A stretch of 64,000 bases of DNA from positions 1,240,001-1,304,000 of the forward strand of contig NZ_CP113068.1 in the NCBI RefSeq assembly GCF_026625885.1. The letters run 5' to 3'. The stretch comes from Roseateles sp. SL47. Lineage in GTDB: Bacteria > Pseudomonadota > Gammaproteobacteria > Burkholderiales > Burkholderiaceae_C. Shown here piece after piece: positions 23,758 to 31,543 of the stretch (position 1 is its first letter; each line of letters begins with the position of its first letter). A program made the translations under genes and the position numbers. The notes beneath the pieces were generated by a model. That model was not told the DNA's origin. It searched no databases and was given only the letters and a program-made list of their open reading frames with translations.

Positions 23758-24693
23758 TCACGAACTGCTGCCGGGATCAAGCCGACGCGCGCGTGCCAGG
23801 CGCCAGGCCTCGGCCGGATCGTCGCCATAGACGTCTTCGGCGGTGGTGGCCGTTTCGCGGCGCTGGGTATCGATGGCGATGCGCTTGTCAAACACAAAGC
23901 ACTCGCCGAGCCAGTCGGCCTCGGCGTCTGGCATCTGCTCGAAGTAGTTCACGATGCCGCCCTCAAGCTGGCGGACCTGCAGGCCCTGGTCCAGCATCCA
24001 GCCGGAGAGCTTCTCACAGCGGATGCCGCCGGTGCAGTACATGGCGACCGTTTTTCCTTCGCGTTTCCAGGTGTCGGCGTGGGCCTGGACATAGGCGGGG
24101 AAATCGCGGAAATGGCGCACCTGGGGGTCGATGGCGCCGGCGAAATGGCCCAGTTCAAACTCGAAGTGATTGCGGTTGTCCAGCACCACCACGTCCTCGC
24201 GCCGGATCAGTTCCCGCCAGTCCTGCGGGGACACATGGGTATCGGGCCGGTCGGACAGCCCGGACACGTTGGGCAACCCGAACGCCACCAGTTCCGGCTT
24301 TTCATGGACCTTGAGCAGCGTAAATGGACGGGTGGTGCAGAAGCTGCGCTTGAAATGCAGCGAGGCCAACGGCGGATGACGTCGCAACGCCGCCTCGAAC
24401 AGGGTCAGCGCGACCACCGGCCCGGCGATGGCGCCGGTGATGCCTTCCGGTGCGAGCAGGATGTTGCCCCCGACCGACCGCCCCAACTGCACATGGACAT
24501 CGCGCAGCTGCTGGGCCAGCGCGGCGGTCTCGTCCATGGGCACGAACTTATAGAACGAGCTGTGCTGATACTCGACCGAACCGGCCGCCATTCCGCCCGC
24601 AGCGTCGCTGCTCCCACCTCCCTGCTGCGGAGCTTCAGAGTCGGAGATCGGAGAATGGGTGGAGCCGGGATGGGGGGTGTCGGACATGGACAT
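23758..24693 (-). CDS. trhO: tRNA uridine-34 hydroxylase (rhodanese-like)
   Basis: A 311-residue protein of the TrhO/YceA family, which hydroxylates U34 of tRNAs on the way to cmo5U/mo5U. An N-terminal ferredoxin-like domain ('ILLAPEGITGAIAGP') is followed by a rhodanese domain ('VVVLDNRNHFEFELGHFAGAI') with the active-site loop 'MYCTGGIRCEKLSGWM', which has the catalytic Cys. The first 40 residues are low-complexity. Two ATGs (24693 and 24687) are possible; neither has a clear Shine-Dalgarno, and a longer reading frame to 24933 runs into an intergenic repeat and is not credible. Confidence 0.9.
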   Translation of the reverse strand: MSMSDTPHPGSTHSPISDSEAPQQGGGSSDAAGGMAAGSVEYQHSSFYKFVPMDETAALAQQLRDVHVQLGRSVGGNILLAPEGITGAIAGPVVALTLFEAALRRHPPLASLHFKRSFCTTRPFTLLKVHEKPELVAFGLPNVSGLSDRPDTHVSPQDWRELIRREDVVVLDNRNHFEFELGHFAGAIDPQVRHFRDFPAYVQAHADTWKREGKTVAMYCTGGIRCEKLSGWMLDQGLQVRQLEGGIVNYFEQMPDAEADWLGECFVFDKRIAIDTQRRETATTAEDVYGDDPAEAWRLARARRLDPGSSS

Positions 24694-24883
24694 CACAAAG
24701 AAAAACGAAGTGCCGCGCCCTGCGGATCCGGATGCGGGTGCCCCAGCCCAAGCCAAGGACCTGGTAGATCTCGCAATTGCGCTCCTAAGGCCGGCCACGC
24801 ACCCTTTGGCGCTGCAGCCCAAGCAGATCGAATCGTACCGGCTCCCCGAGCCCTGCCCGCCCCCGATCCCAAATCCCCGCCCC

Positions 24884-25004
24884 GCGCCCCGGGGCCCAGG
24901 AGCGAAGCGACCGGGGGCCCCTCCTCCAGCCACGCCCGCGGAACTGGCTCCGCCAGGCCGCTGGGCGGCGCCCCTTGGGGGCAGGAGCGAAGCGACTGGG
25001 GGGC
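24884..25004 (+). repeat. Interspersed ~80-bp repeat, one half and one full copy
   Basis: A half unit (24884-24919) precedes a full unit (24926-25004), which starts CCAGCCACGCCCGCGGAACT and ends GGAGCGAAGCGACTGGGGGG. The unit is rich in self-complementary stretches such as GCGCCCC/GGGGGC. It lies upstream of psd; a TAGAAT element (25006-25011) follows its end directly and may be the psd -10 box. Confidence 0.9.
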
Positions 25005-25037
25005 CTAGAATCTTGCGTTTTGGATAAACGAGAACCC

Positions 25038-25958
25038 ATGGTGTCCGACCGCCTTGCCGTCCTGCCGCAGTACCTGATGCCCAAACTGCTGCTCACTCGC
25101 ATGGCCGGACGGCTCGCCAGTGCCGAGCTGGGGGGCTTCACCACCTGGACCATCCGTCGCTTCATCGACCGCTACGGCGTCAACATGAGCGAAGCGGCCG
25201 AGTCCGATCCGGCCGCTTATCCCAGCTTCAATGAATTCTTCACCCGGGCCCTGAAGCCCGGCGCCCGCCCCCTGGCGCAAGCCCCGCTGATCTGTCCCGT
25301 GGATGGCGCCATCAGCCAGTTCGGTCCGGTGCAGGCCGAGCAGATCGTCCAGGCCAAAGGCCACAGCTACACGGTGACGGCGCTGGTCGGTGGTGACCAG
25401 CCACTGGCGGCGCGATTCCGCGACGGCCATTTCGCCACCATTTACCTCAGCCCGCGGGACTATCACCGCATCCACATGCCCTGTGATGGCCGGCTGGTGC
25501 GGATGATCCATGTGCCGGGGGACCTGTTCTCGGTGAACCCGACCACTGCGCGAGGGGTGCCGGGGCTGTTTGCCCGCAATGAGCGGGTGGTGTGTCTGTT
25601 CGAGGGTCCGCATGGGCCCTGGATCATGGTGCTGGTGGGCGCCACCATCGTGGGTTCGATGGCGACGGTGTGGCACGGGGTGGTGAATCCGCCGCGGCCG
25701 GGGCGGATCCGGACCTGGCACTACGATGACGAACGCTTCAGCTATGCCCAGGGGGACGAGATGGGTCGCTTCCTGCTGGGCTCGACGGTGGTGATGCTGT
25801 TTCCCAAGGAGCAGGCGGTGACGTTCAACCCGGAATGGGCTCCGGGCGGTGCTGTCAGGCTTGGGGAATCGATGGGCCCCCCAGTCGCTGCGCTCCTGCC
25901 CCCAAGGGGCGCCGCCCAGCGGCCTGGCGGAGCCAGTTCCGCGGGCGTGGCTGGATGA
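25038..25958 (+). CDS. psd: Phosphatidylserine decarboxylase proenzyme with repeat-derived tail
   Basis: A 306-residue membrane-associated enzyme that makes phosphatidylethanolamine from phosphatidylserine. The self-cleavage motif is in 'MGRFLLGSTVVMLF': the Ser of LGST becomes the pyruvoyl group. 'YLSPRDYHRIHMPCDG' and 'FFTRAL' are typical. The enzyme proper ends near 'PGGAVRLGESM'; the last ~28 residues (from about 25875) are encoded by an interspersed repeat that also occurs between other genes. This tail is Pro/Ala/Gly-rich and probably of no catalytic use. The ATG at 25038 is chosen since homologs begin 'SDRLAVLPQYLMPK'. Confidence 0.93.
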   Translation: MVSDRLAVLPQYLMPKLLLTRMAGRLASAELGGFTTWTIRRFIDRYGVNMSEAAESDPAAYPSFNEFFTRALKPGARPLAQAPLICPVDGAISQFGPVQAEQIVQAKGHSYTVTALVGGDQPLAARFRDGHFATIYLSPRDYHRIHMPCDGRLVRMIHVPGDLFSVNPTTARGVPGLFARNERVVCLFEGPHGPWIMVLVGATIVGSMATVWHGVVNPPRPGRIRTWHYDDERFSYAQGDEMGRFLLGSTVVMLFPKEQAVTFNPEWAPGGAVRLGESMGPPVAALLPPRGAAQRPGGASSAGVAG

Positions 25959-26071
25959 TGGGCCCCCCAGTCGCTGCGCTCCTGCCCCCGAGGGGCGCCG
26001 CCCAGCGGCCTGGCGGAGCCAGTTCCGCGGGCGTGGCTGGATGGCCCCCCAGTCGCTGCGCTGCTGGCCCC
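25875..26071 (-). repeat. Interspersed ~80-bp repeat, two full copies and one partial copy
   Basis: Full units lie at 25875-25954 and 25961-26040 and a fragment at 26043-26071, all inverted relative to the copy upstream of psd. They match each other almost perfectly over 80 bp (one base differs in the CCCAAGGGG/CCCGAGGGG part). The first unit overlaps the psd 3' end; the trpS gene follows. Confidence 0.92.
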
Positions 26072-26178
26072 ATGAGGGGCAGTGGCTGGTGGGGCTGCAC
26101 CTCTGTCGTTGGGTGCTGGGGCGCTGGGATTGGGGGAGAATCAGGGTTTGTTGAGCGATTCTGCGAGCGAAGGCCTCC

Positions 26179-27498
26179 ATGACTGTGCGTGTCCTGACCG
26201 GCATCACCACCACCGGTACCCTGCATCTCGGCAACTACGTCGGCGCCGTGCGCCGGGCCATCGCGGCCAGCCGGGAACCCGGTGCCGAAAGCTTCTTTTT
26301 CATGGCGGACTACCATGCACTGATCAAGTGCGATGAGCCCGACCGCATCGAGGCCTCCCGGCTTCAGATCGCCGCCACCTGGCTGGCCGCCGGCCTGGAT
26401 ACCAGCCGCGTCACCTTCTATCGCCAAAGCGATATCCCAGAAATCCCGGAACTGACCTGGCTGTTGACCTGCGTTACGTCCAAGGGCCAGATGAACCGCG
26501 CCCACGCCTACAAGGCCTCCGTCGATGCCAATGTGGCCGCCGGTGAAGACCCGGACGCCGGCATCACCATGGGCCTCTACAGCTATCCCATCCTGATGGC
26601 CGCCGACATCCTGATGTTCAACGCGCACCGCGTGCCCGTCGGCAAGGATCAGGCACAACACATCGAGATGGCCCGCGACGTGGCCCAACGCTTCAATCAC
26701 ACTTTCGGCAAGGGCGAGGAATTCTTCGTGCTGCCCGAGGCCAGCATCGACCAGGAGATGGAACTGCTGCCCGGCCTGGACGGTCGAAAGATGTCCAAGA
26801 GCTACGACAACGTCATTCCGCTCTTCGAAGGCGGCGCCAAGGCGCTGCGCGAGGCCATCGCCCGCGTCGTCACCGACTCCCGCCTGCCCGGTGAACCCAA
26901 GGAGACCGAAGGCTCCCACCTCGTGCAGATCTACGACGCCTTCGCCACCCCCGCTCAGCGCCAGACCTTCCGCTCAGCCCTTCACGGCGGCCTGTCCTGG
27001 GGTGAGGCCAAGCAGCAACTGTTCGATGTGATCGACGCCGAAATCGGCCCGATGCGCGCCCGGTACGACGAATTGATGGCGCACCCCGAACGCATCGAAG
27101 ACATCCTGATGGAAGGCGCCGCCAAAGCCCGCGCCATCGCCGGCCCGCTGCTGCAGCGCTGCCGCGAAGCGGTGGGCCTGCGTCGCTTCCAGGTGCGTGC
27201 CGCCCCGGTGACCACCGCCGTGAAGGCCAAGGCGCAGGTGCCCAGCTTCAAGCAATACCGCGAAGCCGATGGCCAGTTCTACTTCAAGCTGCTGGCCGCC
27301 GACGGCACCCTGCTGCTCCAGAGCCTCGGCCTGGCCCAGGGCAAGGACGCTGGCCAGTGGGTCGCCCGCCTCAAGCGTGAAGGCCAGGCCGCCCTGGCGG
27401 ACGCACCAGTGGTGCGCGAGGCCGATGAGGCGACGCTGGCCGCCGCGCTGGAAGCGCTGGTCACCGCAGAACAGCAGGCCGCTGCCCACAAAGCCTGA
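26179..27498 (+). CDS. trpS: Tryptophanyl-tRNA synthetase
   Basis: A class I synthetase of 439 residues that charges tRNA-Trp. The HIGH-like motif is 'TGTLHLGNYVGA' and the KMSKS motif is 'DGRKMSKSYDNVIPLFEGG'. The catalytic part ends near residue 335. About 100 further residues contain 'SFKQYREADGQFYFKLLAADGTLLLQS' (a YegP/DUF1508-like stretch, split from longer context) and an Ala-rich helix, an extension absent from the ~335-residue E. coli enzyme. The start ATG has GAAGG-type Shine-Dalgarno signals upstream. No Trp leader or T-box is visible. The gene stands behind psd, separated by repeats, so it is probably transcribed from its own promoter. Confidence 0.95.
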   Translation: MTVRVLTGITTTGTLHLGNYVGAVRRAIAASREPGAESFFFMADYHALIKCDEPDRIEASRLQIAATWLAAGLDTSRVTFYRQSDIPEIPELTWLLTCVTSKGQMNRAHAYKASVDANVAAGEDPDAGITMGLYSYPILMAADILMFNAHRVPVGKDQAQHIEMARDVAQRFNHTFGKGEEFFVLPEASIDQEMELLPGLDGRKMSKSYDNVIPLFEGGAKALREAIARVVTDSRLPGEPKETEGSHLVQIYDAFATPAQRQTFRSALHGGLSWGEAKQQLFDVIDAEIGPMRARYDELMAHPERIEDILMEGAAKARAIAGPLLQRCREAVGLRRFQVRAAPVTTAVKAKAQVPSFKQYREADGQFYFKLLAADGTLLLQSLGLAQGKDAGQWVARLKREGQAALADAPVVREADEATLAAALEALVTAEQQAAAHKA

Positions 27499-28080
27499 TC
27501 AGCGTCAGGTCGCAAGCTCGAACCACACGACCGACACCCCGCCCGCGCTGCTTTCAGGGTCTGCCCCACCCGCCGCTGGGGTGTCGCAGTTGTGCGATCG
27601 GCGTTCTCGGTCCACTTCTTCACACTCAAGGCGTTCTCGGTCTGGTCGGAAGACCGCAGGCCACGTAGTCTTGTATGCAAGACGCCGCTGGCGTTGGAGA
27701 ACCTCTGCCATCTTCCTCCACAGTCATCGGAGTGTGATGCGGTGGATGTGGGCGGCGCCCACCCCTCGCAGCGCCCGGTAGTTGCAAGTAAAGCTCGATC
27801 CCGCGATGGGTCCGGCTGTGGCGGACGTGTTGCAGAGGGTCTCGCCGGTTTTCCTTTTTCAACCCGCTTTTCAGTCGTCGTATTGCTCCGATGCCCAGAG
27901 CGTTCCCCGCTCTGAGCGCCCCTGGAGGCTGCCTCACGACCGACCTGCCGCCGGTTCGGGCCGTCGCATCAGCGACCCGCCCGCTCCCAAGCCGGTCCCG
28001 GTTGGAGGGCCGCTTCGAGACCCGGGGACGCGCCCTTGGCGGGCCGGAGCGCAACGACTGAGGGGCCAACAGAAACTTTG
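27499..28080. other. Intergenic region without a supported gene
   Basis: About 580 bp between trpS and the acyl-CoA synthetase gene. Several short frames exist on both strands but none has a recognisable motif, coherent codon use and a start signal together. Its composition is less GC-rich and more mixed than coding DNA nearby. A degenerate copy of the interspersed repeat is at 28030-28067. Confidence 0.5.
28030..28067 (+). repeat. Degenerate half copy of the interspersed repeat
   Basis: GCGCCCTTGGCGGGCCGGAG and the following bases up to 28067 align with the second half of the repeat unit, with several substitutions. It ends 13 bases before the acyl-CoA synthetase start. Confidence 0.6.
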
Positions 28081-29799
28081 ATGTCCGTTCCTCGCTTGTC
28101 GTCCGATGCCCTGGCCCTTCAGCGCCTCTATCACTGGGAGGATGAAGCGCCGGACCGTCTCACGCTGCGCCAACCCATGGGCGACGGCGAAATCAAGGAC
28201 TTCACCTGGCGGGAAGTGGCCGACCAGACGCGCCGCATGGCTGCCTATCTCAAGACGCTGGGTCTGGAGCAGGGCTGGGCCCCGGGCAGCCGCATCGCCA
28301 TCCTCTCCAAGAACTGCGCCTGGTGGCTGATGAGCGATCTGGCCATCTGGATGGCGGGTTATGTCTCGGTGCCGCTGTATCCCACCCTGTCGCCGGACAC
28401 GGTCCACCATGTCCTGACGCACAGCGAGGCGCGCCTGCTGTTTGTGGGCAAGCTCGACGGTTGGGAGTCGATGAAAGCGGGTGTACCGGCCGGCGTGCGC
28501 TGTGTCAGCTATCCGGTTTCGCCGGAGCAGGCCCAGGATGACTACGACACCTGGGACGCCATCTGCTGGGACACCGACCCGCTGCGCGGCCGCCCCACCC
28601 GCAGCCCGGACGAGCTCTGCACCATCATCTACACCTCCGGCACCACAGGCGCGCCCAAGGGCGTGATGCACAGCTTCGCCGGTTTTGCCTGGGCCATTCA
28701 TTCCGGCCTGCGCCGGGTGAATCTGAATGCCGAGGACCGCATGTTGTCCTACCTGCCGCTGGCCCACGTGGTGGAGCGGGTGCTGGTGGAACACGGCTGG
28801 CTGCGCACGGGCCTTACGCTTTATTTCGCCGAGAGCCTGGACACCTTTGCGGCCGATCTCCGGCGCGCCCGGCCCACCGTGTTTTTCTCCGTCCCCCGTC
28901 TGTGGACCAAGTTCCAGCAGGGTGTATGGGCGCGCTTGCCGCAGGGCAAGCTGGAACTGCTGCTGAAGCTGCCGTTCATCGGCAATCTGGTGCGTCGCAA
29001 GGTGCTGACCGCCCTGGGCCTGGACCAGTGCCGCCTGGCGGCTGGTGGCGCGGCGCCCATGCCGGTGGCGCTGCTGCGCTGGTATCGCGCGCTCGGCCTG
29101 CCGATCAACGAGGGCTACGGCATGACGGAGAACCTGGCGGTCTCCCATATCACCACGCCCGGCGAGGACCAGACCGGCACGGTCGGCCCCGCGTATGACG
29201 GCGTGCAGACCCGCCTGGACCCGATCACCGGCGAGCTGCAGATGAAGAGCCCCGCGCTGATGCTGGGCTACTACAGGCAGCCTGAGCTGACTGCCGAAAC
29301 CATCACGCCGGACGGCTGGCTGCACACCGGTGACAAGGCCGACATCCTGACCAAGGGTTCGGTGTCGGGCTGCGTGCGTATCACCGGCCGGGTGAAGGAT
29401 CTGTTCAAGACCAGCAAGGGCAAATACGTGTCGCCCGCACCGATTGAAGATCGCCTGGGCGCGCATCCGCTGCTGGAGGCGGTGGTGGTGGCGGGTGCGG
29501 GGCTGTCCCAGCCGGTGGGCATTGCCATGCTGTCGGCAGAGGCGGTCAACCAGGTGGCCACGGCGGGCGGACGCGAAGCGCTGCTGGCCGGCCTGGCCAC
29601 GCATCTGGCGGCCGTGAATGCCAAGCTCGATCCGCATGAGCAGCTGGATCTGCTGGCGGTGATGACCACACCCTGGACGGTGGACAACGGATTGGTAACG
29701 CCCACCTTCAAGGTGCGCCGCCCTCGGGTGGAAGAGGTGTTTGGGCCGAAGCTGGAGGGGTGGGTCGCACAGCGCCGCAAGGTCTTGCTGGCCGATTGA
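28081..29799 (+). CDS. AMP-forming long-chain acyl-CoA synthetase
   Basis: A 572-residue ANL-superfamily enzyme that activates fatty acids to acyl-CoA through an acyl-adenylate. The phosphate-binding loop is 'TIIYTSGTTGAPKGVMHS'. Other motifs are 'YLPLAHVVERVLVE', 'NEGYGMTENLAVSH' (A5), 'GWLHTGDKADI' (A7) and 'ITGRVKDLFKTSKGKYVSPAPIE' (A8). The 'KTSKGKYVSPAPIE' linker is the form seen in long-chain acyl-CoA synthetases (FAA/ACSL-like), unlike acetyl-CoA synthetase. The ATG at 28081 is preferred over 28036, which would add residues from the repeat. The DUF1232 gene follows after about 25 nt and may be cotranscribed. Confidence 0.92.
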   Translation: MSVPRLSSDALALQRLYHWEDEAPDRLTLRQPMGDGEIKDFTWREVADQTRRMAAYLKTLGLEQGWAPGSRIAILSKNCAWWLMSDLAIWMAGYVSVPLYPTLSPDTVHHVLTHSEARLLFVGKLDGWESMKAGVPAGVRCVSYPVSPEQAQDDYDTWDAICWDTDPLRGRPTRSPDELCTIIYTSGTTGAPKGVMHSFAGFAWAIHSGLRRVNLNAEDRMLSYLPLAHVVERVLVEHGWLRTGLTLYFAESLDTFAADLRRARPTVFFSVPRLWTKFQQGVWARLPQGKLELLLKLPFIGNLVRRKVLTALGLDQCRLAAGGAAPMPVALLRWYRALGLPINEGYGMTENLAVSHITTPGEDQTGTVGPAYDGVQTRLDPITGELQMKSPALMLGYYRQPELTAETITPDGWLHTGDKADILTKGSVSGCVRITGRVKDLFKTSKGKYVSPAPIEDRLGAHPLLEAVVVAGAGLSQPVGIAMLSAEAVNQVATAGGREALLAGLATHLAAVNAKLDPHEQLDLLAVMTTPWTVDNGLVTPTFKVRRPRVEEVFGPKLEGWVAQRRKVLLAD

Positions 29800-29824
29800 G
29801 CCCGTCTGCCGCATGATGGGCGGC

Positions 29825-30205
29825 ATGAAACGAGGTTCTCTCAAGCGCTGGGCGGCCCTGCTCAAGGGCGAGCTGCTCACCGTGTTCTATGCCGCCCGGG
29901 ACCGTGAGGCACCCTGGCCGGCCCGATTGCTGGCGCTGGCTGTGGCGGCCTATGCGCTCAGCCCCATCGACCTGATCCCGGACTTCATTCCAGTCATCGG
30001 CTGGCTGGATGACCTGCTACTGGTGCCGCTGGGCTTCTGGCTGGTGCTGCGCATGATGCCGGCGCCGGTGATTGCCCGGGCGAGGGAGCGCGCGGCGTTG
30101 CAGCGGGCGCGTCTGCCGCGCCATCTCCGGATGGCGGCGGCCGTTGTGGTGCTGTGGGTGTTGCTGGTGGTGCTGCTGATGGTCTGGTGGTTCCGGTCCG
30201 GCTGA
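29825..30205 (+). CDS. DUF1232 (YkvA-like) small membrane protein
   Basis: A 126-residue protein with the DUF1232 core 'AYALSPIDLIPDFIPVIGWLDDLLLVPLG', two hydrophobic segments, and a further C-terminal helix ('MAAAVVVLWVLLVVLLMVWWF'). The domain's function is unknown. ATGs at 29813 and 29816 are also possible; 29825 starts 'MKRGSLKRW', a typical positively charged N-terminus. It lies behind the acyl-CoA synthetase gene on the same strand. Confidence 0.85.
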   Translation: MKRGSLKRWAALLKGELLTVFYAARDREAPWPARLLALAVAAYALSPIDLIPDFIPVIGWLDDLLLVPLGFWLVLRMMPAPVIARARERAALQRARLPRHLRMAAAVVVLWVLLVVLLMVWWFRSG

Positions 30206-30263
30206 CGCGGTCACAGGGCTGCATCCACGTGCTGACTGCCGCATGGGCCCGGTCATGCTGCCG

Positions 30264-30419
30264 TCATGGCACGCCCAGACCTCGCTGCTGGAGGGTGTCG
30301 GCGACCCAGGCAACAGACACCCGCATCCGGGCAGAGACGTAGCGGTGGGGCGAATACACCACATCGACCGGGACGGCGGGCCCCAGTCGTGTCGCGCCTG
30401 CCCGAGCCGCTGGAGATCC
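30264..30419 (-). pseudogene. Remnant of a LysR-type regulator gene (C-terminus)
   Basis: On the minus strand a frame ending at a TGA (30266-30264) encodes 'PVDVVYSPHRYVSARMR' followed by 'VSVAWVADTL'. This matches the last ~35 residues of LysR-family effector domains (Y-x-x-x-R-x-x-S-A-R-x-R-x-F-V-x-W-V-A-E). Upstream the similarity fades, and a stop codon interrupts the frame at about 30479; no HTH domain is present. It is read as a decayed gene fragment. Confidence 0.6.
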
Positions 30420-30763
30420 AGGGTTGCGGGTGTGGCTTGGTGGGCTGCGGCGTTGGAGCCTGGCGCGTGAAACTGGTTATGTGTCCGTCTGAATGACAGA
30501 ACGCAGTTTGGGCGATTCTCGTATCAATAGTGGGTGCACGGGTATTCTTGTGGTGCCCCAAAAACATAACCCTTTGGCAGATCCGAAAATCTCCCAAAGG
30601 GTATGGAGGGGGCCGGCGGCGGTGCGAGGAGGAGTGCGGAGATTCACCGCCGCCGACCAAAACATATTCATTCAACGCCCACCAGGGCGTTACCCAGCCC
30701 CCCGCAGACCTGGCCCCGCCACCCCATAGCCCGACAGGAGCGTCAGCGACGGAAGGGCCTTAT

Positions 30764-30843
30764 CCAGCCACGCCCGCGGAACTGGCTCTGCCAGGCCGCT
30801 GGGCAGCGCCCCCTGGGGGCAGGAGCGGTAGTGACTGGGGGGC
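30764..30843 (+). repeat. Interspersed ~80-bp repeat, full copy
   Basis: Matches the unit upstream of psd in the same orientation, with a few substitutions (for example GGAGCGGTAGTGACT for GGAGCGAAGCGACT). It ends three bases from the stop codon of the DUF4148 gene. The rest of this intergenic region (30206-30846) holds the LysR remnant and an imperfect inverted repeat ACCCTTTGG/CCAAAGGGT (30569-30602). Confidence 0.9.
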
Positions 30844-30846
30844 GAA

Positions 30847-31170
30847 TCACCTCCGCGCCACGGTCGTCGCGGGGGCTTGGCCGCCGAAACGCTTCACCAG
30901 GGTGGCGTAGTAGGGCGACTGGCGCAGTTGCGTGTACTTGGCTTGCGCCTGCTCACGGCGGGCCACGTCGTAGCCGTAAGACTCCGATTGCTCCACAGCC
31001 GCCAGGCCGGATTCACGATAAATCTGCAGGTCGGCCAGCACCTCCGCACGGCTCACCTGGCTCGGCGTATTCACCGGCTGGAGATGCGGGTTGTCATTGG
31101 CCATTGCATTTCCGGCCACAGCGGCCACAGAAGCAAAAACGACAGCAGCGATGATGTTCTTGGTGCTCAT
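30847..31170 (-). CDS. Secreted DUF4148-domain protein
   Basis: A 107-residue protein with a Sec signal peptide ('MSTKNIIAAVVFASVAAVAGNAMA', probable cleavage after AMA). The DUF4148 core follows: 'SRAEVLADLQIYRESGLAAVEQSESYGYD'. This periplasmic family is common in Burkholderiales and has no known function. AAAGGA six bases upstream supports the ATG at 31170 over the ATG five codons earlier. It is a single gene, flanked by a repeat element at its 3' end. Confidence 0.88.
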   Translation of the reverse strand: MSTKNIIAAVVFASVAAVAGNAMANDNPHLQPVNTPSQVSRAEVLADLQIYRESGLAAVEQSESYGYDVARREQAQAKYTQLRQSPYYATLVKRFGGQAPATTVARR

Positions 31171-31543
31171 GATGATTCCTTTCAAATTCAGCCTCAGGGC
31201 ATTTTGCGAAGGGGCTTGAGCGGTTTCGACAGCTCGAAATTGATGTGTCGATGGCGTAACGATAGAGGATTAGGGTTCACCCTTAAATCCATCTCGCCGC
31301 AACACACCGTTGAATGATTTGGAACAATCCAATCGGCCTTCGCCCAAGCTCCCCCACCCTGTCCGGCATCCGACCGATCCGTCGGAACCGCACAGATGTG
31401 CTTTCCCCGGGGCGCCCGGTTTTGACTTTCAGTGTGCGATTGGCGTGGGCCGAGGCCCGCTGAGCGCCAGTCAGTGCGCCCAGCGTTCATGACCCTCTGG
31501 CGAGCGTCTGCAGCCTTCAGATCGTGAGAGTAGGCTTGCCGCC
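31171..31543. other. Divergent intergenic region
   Basis: About 370 bp between the DUF4148 gene (minus) and the MFS gene (plus). It should hold both promoters. A TAGGCT element (31529-31534) lies nine bases before the MFS ATG. No open gene, repeat or clear operator was recognised. Confidence 0.4.

Noticed and set aside
27592..27915. 107-codon plus frame in the trpS-acyl-CoA synthetase gap
   Set aside because: No Shine-Dalgarno or motif, and comparable frames exist on the other strand; treated as non-coding.
30569..30602. Inverted repeat ACCCTTTGG/CCAAAGGGT as a terminator
   Set aside because: No T-run follows and a 16-base loop separates the arms; noted only within the intergenic description.
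30477..30671. 64-codon minus frame beside the LysR remnant
   Set aside because: Protein-like composition at its start, but no motif, no start signal and no neighbour to support it.
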